From: Treponema sp.
GTDB taxonomy: Bacteria > Spirochaetota > Spirochaetia > Treponematales > Treponemataceae
Length of the DNA: 55,257 nucleotides
Reading direction: 5' to 3'
Assembly: GCA_017962965.1 (NCBI GenBank)
Contig: JAGCUI010000058.1
Coordinates: 1-55,257 of the forward strand
Shown: positions 14,658-22,876 of the stretch, one piece after another
How the letters are laid out: every line of letters starts with the position of its first letter
How positions within the stretch are numbered: position 1 is the stretch's first letter
Made by a program: the position numbers and the translations under genes
The notes under the pieces: generated by a model
What the model was told of the DNA's origin: nothing
The model's input: only the letters and a program-made list of their open reading frames with translations
The model's database searches: none

Positions 14658-16070
14658 TTACTTCGCTCTGGAAATCTTTTTCAATTCATCTATCTGTTTT
14701 TTTACACATTCTGCTGCAGGACCGCCTGTTGTTTTTCTTGCAGTCATACAAGCCTCCGGTGTAATTACAGAATAAATATCTTCTTCTATTAAATCTGAAC
14801 AGCTCTTCCATACATCCATCGGTAAATCATCGAGCTCACAGTTTTTTTCGATTGCAATTCTTACAGCCTTTGCGCTTACTCCGTGTGCAGTTCTAAAAGG
14901 CATTCCCTTTTTAACAAGATAGTCTGCAACGTCTGTAGCGTTTAAATATCCGCCCTTGCATGCAGCTGCCATTTTTTCCTTGTTCCATTTTGCAGAAGAA
15001 ATCATGTAAGTAAAAACCTGAACACAAGATAAAACTGTATCGCACGCATCAAAAAGACTTTCCTTATCTTCCTGCATGTCTCTGTCGTAGGCTAAAGGAA
15101 GAGCCTTCATCATTGTTAAAAGTGCAAATAAATCGCCGTAAACCTTTCCTGTTCTTCCGCGGATAAGCTCTGCAAAGTCAGGATTTTTTTTCTGCGGCAT
15201 GATTGAAGAGCCTGTAGACCATTTTTCGCTCAAATCAACAAAACCAAATTCTGTTGTAGACCAGAGCACTATTTCTTCGCACGCACGGCTCAAATGCATC
15301 TGAATAAGACTCAAATCAGAAGCAACTTCTATACAATAATCTCTGTCGCTTACACTGTCCAAAGAATTTTTTGTTACTCCGTCAAAGCCAAGTAAATCAG
15401 CTTCATATTCTCTGTCTAAAGGAAGTCCGCTTCCGGCAAGAGCACATGAACCTATTGGCGAAAGATTAATTCTTTTTAAAGCATCCTCAAGGCGTTCATT
15501 ATCGCGAACAAGCATCCACGCCCACGCACAAACATGATGTGCTAAAGAAACAGGCTGAGCATGCTGCATATGAGTAAAGCCCGGAATAAGTGTATTTAAA
15601 TTATCCTTTGCAATTTCTGAAAGTGCATCAATTAAAGTTTTTAATGAATTCTGAAGCTGTGGAATAAATCTTTTAAGATAAAGGCGTTCGTCCAAAGCAA
15701 TCTGATCGTTACGGCTTCTTCCTGTATGAACCTTTTTTCCAGGCTCGCCTATTCTGTCTGTTAAAGTTGCTTCTATAAAAGAGTGGATATCTTCTGCTGA
15801 ATAATCAATCAAAAGCTTTCCGCTTTCCAAATCCTTTTGAATTGATTCAAGCCCTTTTACAATCTGGTCTGCTTCATCTTTAGAAAGAATCTTTGCATGA
15901 CTGAGCATCTTTGCATGAGCAATACTACCCTTAATATCATCAAAGGCCATTCTTTCATCAACATTTATAGAGGTTTCAAAAGCTACTGCTGCAGCATCAG
16001 GACCTTCTTTAAAACGTCCGTGCCACAAAGCTGCGTGATTATCTTCTGTTATAGTTCCATGTTTTGACAT
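14658..16070 (-). CDS. argH: Argininosuccinate lyase
   Basis: A 470-residue member of the fumarase/aspartase superfamily that splits argininosuccinate into arginine and fumarate, as a homotetramer. Seen: HTGRSRNDQIA, GFTHMQHAQPVSLAHH, and the signature loop GSSIMPQKKNPD, with SPIGSCALAGSGLPLDRE. The ATG at 16070 is chosen because an upstream in-frame extension runs into the TraX gene and because MSKHG begins at normal ArgH length. It has no SD. A TTGAAA-17-TATAAT promoter ends six bases before this ATG, so the mRNA should be leaderless. The amino-acid-binding lipoprotein follows. Confidence 0.96.
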   Translation of the reverse strand: MSKHGTITEDNHAALWHGRFKEGPDAAAVAFETSINVDERMAFDDIKGSIAHAKMLSHAKILSKDEADQIVKGLESIQKDLESGKLLIDYSAEDIHSFIEATLTDRIGEPGKKVHTGRSRNDQIALDERLYLKRFIPQLQNSLKTLIDALSEIAKDNLNTLIPGFTHMQHAQPVSLAHHVCAWAWMLVRDNERLEDALKRINLSPIGSCALAGSGLPLDREYEADLLGFDGVTKNSLDSVSDRDYCIEVASDLSLIQMHLSRACEEIVLWSTTEFGFVDLSEKWSTGSSIMPQKKNPDFAELIRGRTGKVYGDLFALLTMMKALPLAYDRDMQEDKESLFDACDTVLSCVQVFTYMISSAKWNKEKMAAACKGGYLNATDVADYLVKKGMPFRTAHGVSAKAVRIAIEKNCELDDLPMDVWKSCSDLIEEDIYSVITPEACMTARKTTGGPAAECVKKQIDELKKISRAK

Positions 16071-16076
16071 ATTTTT

Positions 16077-16105
16077 ATTATATTGATTTACCCCTTTGTT
16101 TTCAA
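16077..16105 (-). promoter_or_regulatory. argH promoter giving a leaderless mRNA
   Basis: On the minus strand TTGAAA (16105-16100, five of six), 17-bp spacer, perfect TATAAT (16082-16077), then six bases and ATG. The -35 box overlaps the end of the TraX-like gene. This is the clearest case of the leaderless pattern in the window. Confidence 0.75.
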
Positions 16106-16869
16106 TAAAGATATATACGCAAAAGACCAAGCAAAAATAAATGCAAAGGATAATAAATATAGAAGAACCACTTCATATCCTTCCATTTTCCCCTTTGTCC
16201 GTTGTAATTTGCCATAAAAGGCCACACGATGATTACACCAAACTGCAAAACTGCATAAAGTTTATCTATATTAAAAAAGTAAACTACGGCATAAAAGAAA
16301 ACAAAAATCATGATTGTTGCAATTTGTTTTTTAAGGTTACCGTAGGAGTCATTCATAAAAATAATTGCAAGAACGGCAATACAGCTCCAGTCGGAAGGGA
16401 ATGTGATTACACAGACTGCAAAAAGAAAAAGAACTTTTAATAAGGTTGATTTTTCCTTGAACCTTGGATCATTTAAAACATATAAAGCAGTAACCGCCCA
16501 TGCTAAAGACCACATCACACTTGTCTGATTTATAAAGCCTGTTTTTAACGGAACAAAAGGAATGCCAAAGCAGAAATTATATGCAAAGTGAGAAATAATG
16601 GCAAAAATAAAAAGACGAAGGGCATATTTTTTTACATCACGGGTATAGTGAAAGCCTTCGCAAATCATAAACCACATTGTTGGGGCAGTAAGGCGACCTA
16701 TAAGATGAAGTAAAATAATCCACCATTCCTGACGGTAACCGGGCCAAAGCGTCCAGGTAAGATGATCGATAGTCATGGCGATGATTGCAATTAATTTAAT
16801 GTGATTTGAGTTCAGTTTTTTATTCTGTTTTTTTTGTGTAAGCTCTGCAGCTGTGTTTGAATTTTCCAT
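16102..16869 (-). CDS. TraX-family integral membrane protein
   Basis: A 255-residue polytopic membrane protein with about seven or eight hydrophobic segments. It carries the TraX-family start LNSNHIKLIAIIAMTIDHLTW, and later LIGRLTAPTMWFMICEGFHYT and YIYYPLHLFLLGL. F-plasmid TraX acetylates pilin, and chromosomal homologues are related to membrane acyltransferases, so a role in acetylating an envelope component is possible. No conjugation genes are near. Only a short leader without SD precedes the ATG: TATACT lies 18 bases upstream and TATAGT abuts it. Confidence 0.8.
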   Translation of the reverse strand: MENSNTAAELTQKKQNKKLNSNHIKLIAIIAMTIDHLTWTLWPGYRQEWWIILLHLIGRLTAPTMWFMICEGFHYTRDVKKYALRLFIFAIISHFAYNFCFGIPFVPLKTGFINQTSVMWSLAWAVTALYVLNDPRFKEKSTLLKVLFLFAVCVITFPSDWSCIAVLAIIFMNDSYGNLKKQIATIMIFVFFYAVVYFFNIDKLYAVLQFGVIIVWPFMANYNGQRGKWKDMKWFFYIYYPLHLFLLGLLRIYLY

Positions 16870-16952
16870 ACTATACCGTTTTTTTTAAGTATAGATTATC
16901 AGGTTTTGACTGTCAAAGAGTTTTCGCACTTTCAACTTCTTACTTTTTGCTT

Positions 16953-16958
16953 TATAAT
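16953..16958 (+). promoter_or_regulatory. polA -10 box, seven bases before the start codon
   Basis: Perfect TATAAT with seven bases to the ATG at 16966 and no SD. No good -35 was found at 16-18 bp. A leaderless polA mRNA is implied. Confidence 0.5.
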
Positions 16959-16965
16959 TTTTTAC

Positions 16966-19863
16966 ATGACTTTTGATGATAAAACCGTTTATATTCTTGA
17001 TTCTTACGGATTGATTTTCCGCTGTTATTTTGCTTTTATAAGCCGCCCTCTTACAAATCCTAACGGCGACAATGTTTCTGCCCTCTTTGGATTTTTTAGA
17101 AATATTCACTGGATTTTGGAACACTATAAGCCCGGCTATTTATTTGCTGCAATGGATTCCAAAACAAAAACCTTCCGTCATGAAATGTATCCTGAGTACA
17201 AGGCTACAAGAAATAAAACTCCTGATGATTTACATGCACAGATTCCATGGATTAATGAAATTCTTGAAAAGCTTGGTGTACCGGTTCTTCAGTGCGACGG
17301 CTACGAAGCTGATGATATTATTGCTACAGTTGCAAAAAAATGCGAAGAACAGGGCCGTACCTGCAGAATCCTTTCGGGTGATAAGGACTTGATGCAGCTT
17401 GTAAGCCAGAACTGTCAGATTTTAAAACCTGAATCAGGTGCAAACACATGGAAGGTTACTGGAATTGAAGGCGTTGAAGCTGAATGGGGAGTTCCACCAG
17501 AAAAGCTTTTGGACCTTCTTTCTCTTTACGGAGATACAGCAGATAATATTCCGGGCGTTCACGGAGTTGGTGTAAAAACTGCCGCAAAGCTTCTTGCAGA
17601 TTATAATGATCTGGACGGTATTTATGCCCACGTTGATGAAGTAAAAGGCGCCATGCATCAAAAGCTTGTAGAGGGAAAAGAAAGCGCATACTTCAGTCAG
17701 AAATTAATCAGACTTTGTAATACAGTTCCTTGCGCAGAAATTGATAATGCAATCAATTCAGAAAAATTACAGTTTAATTATGAACAGGCAGCAATTCTCC
17801 TGGAAAAATACGGAGTTCCAAGCCTTGCAAAAAGCTACGAAAACCTTGAGCTTACATTAAACGCAGGTTCAAATGCAAAAGAACACGCAAAGGAAAATAA
17901 TCTTTTTAATCAGACTGCTGCAAAAATAAAAACCCCCGAAGTCACAAGATCTGAGCCACAGAATGCCGCATACGATAATTATATAGAAGCAAAACAAAAC
18001 GACACTTCTTCTTACCGAGCGCTTAAAACTACAGCTGAATTAAAAGCCTTTATAGACGATTATCTTAAAAAGCTTGAAGGCGTAAAGGATAAAACAACTC
18101 TTCCTATTGCATACGACAGCGAAACAACTTCCTTTGATACCTTCAATGCCCGCATTCTTGGATTCAGCCTTTGTTTTGAAAAAGGAAAATCTGTTTATGT
18201 TCCGCTCAACCAGGAAAGCTCTGATTCTCTTTTTAGTGCAAATGAATTTGTTTCAAAGGACCAGGCTTTTAAAGAGCTTGAACGCATTTTTATAAATAAA
18301 GACGTTACTGTTTTTATGCACAACGCTAAATACGATTTAAAAGTTCTTGCAAATAACGGCTTTGATGCAGAAAAACTTATAGATAATTTAAATGTTTTAG
18401 ATACAATGCTTCTTGCATGGCTTCAAAATCCGGAGCGTCTTGGTAAAAAAGGCTATGGTCTTGAGTACTTAAGCGAAACCCAGCTTGGATTAAAGGGAAT
18501 TGAATTTGATGAGATTGTTCAAAAAGGACAAACCTTTGAAGATGTTCCCCTTGAAACAGCCGTTAAATATGCCGCAGAAGATGCAGACTTTACTCTTCAG
18601 CTGGGACTTTATTATACAAAAGACGAAAAATGGTTCAGCCAGAATAAAAAACTGATTGAGCTTGAGCACAACGTTCTTCCTGTTTTAATTAAAATGGAAT
18701 TAAACGGAATCCACATAGACAGCAATGCTTTAAATGATTATAACGAAGAGCTTACAAAAAACCTTGCAGTTGTAATCCAGAATATCTACAAGGAAGTTGG
18801 ACACGAATTCAACATCGCTTCTCCAAAGCAGCTCCAGACAGTTTTATTCGAAGAACGCCACTTAAAGCCGGGCAAAAAAACAAAAACCGGTTATTCAACA
18901 GATACAAGCGTACTAGAAGAACTTGCCTTTTTTGATCCGGTTCCAAAGATGATTTTGGAATATCGAGAGCTTGCCAAATTACAGTCTACTTATGTTCAAA
19001 CTCTTCCAACCATGGCAGATAAAAACGGACGCATTCACACAGACTTTGTACAAACAGGAACTGCAACAGGTCGTCTTTCCTGCAGAGATCCAAACCTTCA
19101 GAATATTCCTGTTCGCTCGGAAGCCGGAAGAAAAATCAGAAGTGCATTTACTGCGCCGGATGGAAAGGTTTTAATTTCTGCAGACTATGCTCAGATTGAG
19201 CTTGTAGTTCTTGCTCATCTTTCGGGTGACAAAAACATGTGTAAGTCTTTTATAGACGGAACAGATGTTCATAAAGCAACTGCCGCAATGATTTATGGTG
19301 TTAGTTCCGATGCCGTTACTCCTGAAATGAGACGAACTGCAAAGACAATCAACTTTGGTGTAATTTACGGAATGTCTGCCTTCCGCTTAGCACAGGATCT
19401 GGGTATTTCAAGAACTCAGGCAACTATGTTTATAGAAAACTACTTTAAGCTTTATGCCGACGTAGACACATTTATCAAAAACACAATCGCTAATGCAGAA
19501 AAAACAGGCTACATTCAGACAATTTCGGGAAGATGCCGCCCTATTTTGAATATCAACAGCCGGAACAAAGTTGAAAAATCTGCAGCAGAACGAATTGCCG
19601 TAAACTCGCCGGTTCAGGGAAGTGCTGCAGATATAGTTAAGATGGCTATGCTCAGTGTGGACAAGGCGTTAAAGGATAGTAAGAGCCAGGCAAGACTTTT
19701 GTTGCAGGTTCACGATGAACTTATTTTTGAATGCCCTGATAACGAACAGGAAATCAATAAAACAATTTCCTTAATAAAAGAAAAGATGGAAAACGCCTTC
19801 CCTCTTTCTGTTCCTTTAAGAGTGAGCATTGAATACGGTAAAAACTGGGGAGAATTCCATTAA
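16966..19863 (+). CDS. polA: DNA polymerase I with active-type proofreading domain
   Basis: A 965-residue Pol I. Residues 1-300 are the 5' nuclease (VYILDSYGLIFRCYFAF, CDGYEADDIIATV, SGDKDLMQL, GVHGVGVKTA). About 350-560 are the 3'-5' exonuclease with all three metal motifs intact: D384-S-E386, HNAKYDLKVL and YAAEDADFT. The polymerase has motif A DYAQIEL (Asp740), motif B RRTAKTINFGVIYG and motif C QVHDELIFE (His916-Asp917). Motif A continues with Val747 where most bacteria have Arg. The enzyme fills repair gaps and removes Okazaki primers. The ATG at 16966 is used, since the frame upstream crosses the promoter. It overlaps coaE by one base. Confidence 0.97.
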   Translation: MTFDDKTVYILDSYGLIFRCYFAFISRPLTNPNGDNVSALFGFFRNIHWILEHYKPGYLFAAMDSKTKTFRHEMYPEYKATRNKTPDDLHAQIPWINEILEKLGVPVLQCDGYEADDIIATVAKKCEEQGRTCRILSGDKDLMQLVSQNCQILKPESGANTWKVTGIEGVEAEWGVPPEKLLDLLSLYGDTADNIPGVHGVGVKTAAKLLADYNDLDGIYAHVDEVKGAMHQKLVEGKESAYFSQKLIRLCNTVPCAEIDNAINSEKLQFNYEQAAILLEKYGVPSLAKSYENLELTLNAGSNAKEHAKENNLFNQTAAKIKTPEVTRSEPQNAAYDNYIEAKQNDTSSYRALKTTAELKAFIDDYLKKLEGVKDKTTLPIAYDSETTSFDTFNARILGFSLCFEKGKSVYVPLNQESSDSLFSANEFVSKDQAFKELERIFINKDVTVFMHNAKYDLKVLANNGFDAEKLIDNLNVLDTMLLAWLQNPERLGKKGYGLEYLSETQLGLKGIEFDEIVQKGQTFEDVPLETAVKYAAEDADFTLQLGLYYTKDEKWFSQNKKLIELEHNVLPVLIKMELNGIHIDSNALNDYNEELTKNLAVVIQNIYKEVGHEFNIASPKQLQTVLFEERHLKPGKKTKTGYSTDTSVLEELAFFDPVPKMILEYRELAKLQSTYVQTLPTMADKNGRIHTDFVQTGTATGRLSCRDPNLQNIPVRSEAGRKIRSAFTAPDGKVLISADYAQIELVVLAHLSGDKNMCKSFIDGTDVHKATAAMIYGVSSDAVTPEMRRTAKTINFGVIYGMSAFRLAQDLGISRTQATMFIENYFKLYADVDTFIKNTIANAEKTGYIQTISGRCRPILNINSRNKVEKSAAERIAVNSPVQGSAADIVKMAMLSVDKALKDSKSQARLLLQVHDELIFECPDNEQEINKTISLIKEKMENAFPLSVPLRVSIEYGKNWGEFH

Positions 19864-20417
19864 TGGCAGTTATCTTAGTAACAGGTCCAATGGCAAGCGG
19901 GAAAAATCACGTCTCAGAAATGATGCAGCGTGAAGACTGGAAGGCTATAGACGCAGATATCCTTGTTCATAAAGCCATAGACTCTCAAGCTAAAAAAATC
20001 TACGAAACATTTAAAAGCGCCGCAGAAGAAAACAAAATCAATATCCTCAAGAATTCAAGCGGTGAAACTCCTGTTATAAACAGACGCGCACTTGGAAAGC
20101 TTTTATTCTCTGATCCGAATTTATTAAAGCAGCAGGAAGCCATTGTATACCCCGTAATCACAGATCAGATAAAGGATTTTGCAAAGAACAACGAGAACAC
20201 ACTCATAAACGCAACCCTTCTATATAAAACACCTGAGCTTTTAAATATGTGCAGTAAGATTATTTATTTAAAAGCCGGATTTTTTAAAAGACTCATCCGC
20301 GCAAAAAAAAGAGACAAGCTTCCTTTAATGCAGATTTTACGCCGTTTTTATTCACAGAGAAATCTTTTAAAAGAATACAAAAAATTTTCGCTTCCAATTA
20401 CAATTCTTAAAAACTAA
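19863..20417 (+). CDS. coaE: Dephospho-CoA kinase
   Basis: A 184-residue P-loop kinase that phosphorylates dephospho-CoA to CoA, the last step of CoA synthesis. The Walker A region reads VTGPMASGKNHVSEMM; the residue after the Lys is Asn, where most CoaE have Ser or Thr. The Walker B-like substrate site is AIDADILVHKAI, and the lid region has RAKKRDKLPLMQ. The stop of polA and this ATG share a base (TAATG), so translation is coupled. The polA-coaE order is common in bacteria. Confidence 0.9.
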   Translation: MAVILVTGPMASGKNHVSEMMQREDWKAIDADILVHKAIDSQAKKIYETFKSAAEENKINILKNSSGETPVINRRALGKLLFSDPNLLKQQEAIVYPVITDQIKDFAKNNENTLINATLLYKTPELLNMCSKIIYLKAGFFKRLIRAKKRDKLPLMQILRRFYSQRNLLKEYKKFSLPITILKN

Positions 20418-20508
20418 TTAATTTAACTAAACTTTTTTTTCCAGTTTCCGATATTTTTTATAAGGTGGCCGGGTCAAAATCAAATTTACCGGTGCAAAGA
20501 GGAAAATT

Positions 20509-21384
20509 ATGGAACAGAAAAAAACTTTATGGATAATTGCGGCTGTGGGACTTTTCTTAATTGTCGTTTTTGGGGCTGCATATCTTCTTTTGGATAATTC
20601 CGGTAATAAATACGAAGGAACAACAACTACAATCACACCAAGTGACAGAAGAAACTTTGATAACGGCTGGTCTAGCCCATCTGATGTTTCTAAAACACCG
20701 GTTGAAACAAGTACAACAGATTCAAACAATCCGGATTTTCAGACTGCAAATGATTTATTTGTTGTAGCAAACAATGCAACAGTTGTAGGATTGAACAACG
20801 CAAGCGAAGGAACAACAATCGACTTATTCACTTTGAATAAGGACGGACAGAATACACCAAACGCAGTTGTAACAAATAAAGCTCCTGAATCACCAGTTAC
20901 TGTTCCAGGTGATGCTGAGCCAAAGGTTACCAACGAAGCAACTGAATATTACACAGGAAATCCTGTTCAGGCAGAAACAAAGGAAAAGGCAAACGCTGTA
21001 AAGAAAACTTCTACAGAAACAAAGGTTACTTCTACAGCAAGTACAAAAAAGCCTGCTGCTGCAAGTTCAAAGCCTGTAACATCAAAGCCTGCAAGCGTAA
21101 AAACAAATACTGCATCTAAGTCTACACCAACAACAAGATATTGGGTTCAGGTTGCATCATACCAGAACAAAAAGACTGCAGAAAATGCACGTACAGTTTT
21201 GAACGATAACAAGATTCTTTCTGACATCTTTACATACGAAGACAATGCAAACAAGCTTTTCTACCGTGTAAGAGTTGGACCTTATACAACAAAAAGTGAA
21301 GCTGAATACTGGATGAGTAAGATCCTCCAGATTAAAGATTTTGCAAATGCCCAGAGCTATGTAACATCTACTGTTGATAAATAA
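20509..21384 (+). CDS. SPOR-domain membrane protein (FtsN-like layout)
   Basis: A 291-residue bitopic protein: short cytosolic head (MEQKKT), one membrane helix (LWIIAAVGLFLIVVFGAAYL), a long periplasmic linker rich in Thr, Ser, Lys and Ala (about 30-205), and a C-terminal SPOR domain of about 80 residues (RYWVQVASYQNKKTAENAR, LFYRVRVGPYTTKSEAEYW). SPOR domains bind denuded septal peptidoglycan, so it should gather at the division site. The layout is that of FtsN, but no FtsN-specific motif is seen. The SD AGAGGAAAA precedes the ATG. Confidence 0.88.
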   Translation: MEQKKTLWIIAAVGLFLIVVFGAAYLLLDNSGNKYEGTTTTITPSDRRNFDNGWSSPSDVSKTPVETSTTDSNNPDFQTANDLFVVANNATVVGLNNASEGTTIDLFTLNKDGQNTPNAVVTNKAPESPVTVPGDAEPKVTNEATEYYTGNPVQAETKEKANAVKKTSTETKVTSTASTKKPAAASSKPVTSKPASVKTNTASKSTPTTRYWVQVASYQNKKTAENARTVLNDNKILSDIFTYEDNANKLFYRVRVGPYTTKSEAEYWMSKILQIKDFANAQSYVTSTVDK

Positions 21385-21449
21385 CGGGTTTTTATAAAAA
21401 AATTAAAAAAAATGTAAAAAAAGTTTTATAAATACTCCTTTTTTTGACA

Positions 21450-21498
21450 AAAAAAGCAATTAACTATATATGAAAAAATTATGGTTAATTGCTTTTTT
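21450..21498 (+). terminator. Perfect inverted repeat around a start codon, terminator-like
   Basis: AAAAAAGCAATTAAC (21450-21464) and GTTAATTGCTTTTTT (21484-21498) are perfect 15-base arms. The 19-base loop contains the ATG (21470) of the next gene. The right arm ends in a T-run, so the structure can act as the terminator of the SPOR gene while covering the beginning of the next reading frame. Confidence 0.75.
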
Positions 21499-22810
21499 CT
21501 TTAACTTAAGTCTTTTGAGCTATACAAAAGAAAGTTTCTCGTTTGTGTCCGGGGAAAAAATCTCCTCTGACTATTTTAAATTCCAAAGCTATCAGACAAA
21601 TGATGCGTGGAACTTTGGTGCCTTTGTCTCTTCCGCCGCCCTCTTCCCAAATTTTGCCCTCTCTTTGTCACTTGGAAACCTTACCGCAGGGGGAACAATA
21701 TCGCGCTTAAATAATCCAGCCCTTTCAAGTTCCCTTAGCCCTTATTCTTTACCCTCTTGTAACGCTAACCTCCCTGCTATAAGCTTTGCCGGAAGCTCCA
21801 GCTTTATAAAACCCGTGTCGTATTTTATGGAAGCCAAGGTATTTAATTCCAGAAAAACAGCCTTGTTTAAAACAAATGTTTTTTATGATCCTGAAAACGT
21901 AACTGGAACTGCAGGTCTTTTATTTGACTACTCTCCTTCTAAAAAAACAAATCTTGCAGTTTCTTTTACGACAGGCCTTTTTAAATACCAGGGGTATAAA
22001 TCAGACTCGTGGTTTATGGAAAATAAATATTTTTCCCAAGGCATAATGAGTGCAAGTAATATTCAGGCAAGCATAAAAATAAAAAATTACAATTCTCTTT
22101 TTACGCTGAACCTTTATAATTCCCCCTACGGAAATTTGGATTTTAATTTAAAAACCGAAAACACTTTAAAAATTAATCACATGGTTTTAAATTTAAATCT
22201 TTTTTATAGTCCTGAAAAATCTATTACAAGCGCTGCCAAATTTATAAATCCCCAGCTGCAGATTAAAACAGGCGTTCAATATTCTTTTTTAAAGGGAATA
22301 AAAAAACGCGGAGGACCTAAGCCTCTTTTAATAAAAACAGGGTTCAACGCCTATGCAAAGTTCGAAGAAACAGGAACATATAAAATAAGCACAGGACTTA
22401 CATTTACCTCAGAAAAAAATAATCTTACTTTAAGCAGTAATTTTAATTTCCAGGATAATCCCTTACCGGACCACTTTCCACTTAAACCCGTAAACTTAAG
22501 TTTTAGCATAAAAGACAGCTTTTATATAGAAAAGATTTTGATAAAACTTGGTACTTCTTTTTCCTACGATTTTTTATCAAAGGAAAGCCTGGAAAAAATA
22601 AGCCTTTCAACCTTTTATGATTTTAATAATTTAATTTACAAAGGAAAAACTAAAAACAAGGATATTAATTTTTCTTTGGATACAGGGGCCAGCTTTGAGT
22701 TTACGCAAAAGGATTTTAATTACAAAAAGGATGAAAAAGACTTATACCTTACTTTAAAATTCCGCTGGAAGTGGATTAATTTATATACCAAGGTTAGTTA
22801 TCTTTTTTAA
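21470..22810 (+). CDS. Exported beta-rich protein, probable outer-membrane barrel
   Basis: A 446-residue protein of unknown family. A signal peptide (MKKLWLIAFFFNLSLLSYTKE) is followed by many amphipathic strands with alternating aromatic and polar residues and Lys/Asn turns (AVSFTTGLFKYQGYK, SLFTLNLYNSPYGNLDFNLK, FSLDTGASFEFTQKDFNY). It ends in LKFRWKWINLYTKVSYLF. The strand pattern and a C-terminal Phe are those of outer-membrane barrels. The start codon lies in the loop of a perfect inverted repeat and has no SD. It precedes parC but on a separate promoter. Function unknown. Confidence 0.7.
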   Translation: MKKLWLIAFFFNLSLLSYTKESFSFVSGEKISSDYFKFQSYQTNDAWNFGAFVSSAALFPNFALSLSLGNLTAGGTISRLNNPALSSSLSPYSLPSCNANLPAISFAGSSSFIKPVSYFMEAKVFNSRKTALFKTNVFYDPENVTGTAGLLFDYSPSKKTNLAVSFTTGLFKYQGYKSDSWFMENKYFSQGIMSASNIQASIKIKNYNSLFTLNLYNSPYGNLDFNLKTENTLKINHMVLNLNLFYSPEKSITSAAKFINPQLQIKTGVQYSFLKGIKKRGGPKPLLIKTGFNAYAKFEETGTYKISTGLTFTSEKNNLTLSSNFNFQDNPLPDHFPLKPVNLSFSIKDSFYIEKILIKLGTSFSYDFLSKESLEKISLSTFYDFNNLIYKGKTKNKDINFSLDTGASFEFTQKDFNYKKDEKDLYLTLKFRWKWINLYTKVSYLF

Positions 22811-22831
22811 TTATTTTAGATTGATAACAAC

Positions 22832-22860
22832 TTCACTTTTTCTTTTTCTTCTATTATAAT
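22832..22860 (+). promoter_or_regulatory. parC promoter
   Basis: TTCACT (22832-22837), 17-bp spacer, perfect TATAAT (22855-22860). The start near 22867 leaves out an upstream in-frame ATG (22859) and gives a leader of about ten bases holding GGGTGG before the ATG at 22877. Confidence 0.6.
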
Positions 22861-22876
22861 GAGATTGGGTGGAAAA

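Noticed and set aside
16102..16130. Start of argH inside the TraX-like gene
   Set aside because: The 20 extra residues are not ArgH-like, and the promoter lies between that start and the ATG at 16070.
21444..21472. TTGACA-17-TATATG as promoter of the gene at 21470
   Set aside because: Transcription would begin after the ATG and remove the signal peptide; the box is more likely fortuitous.
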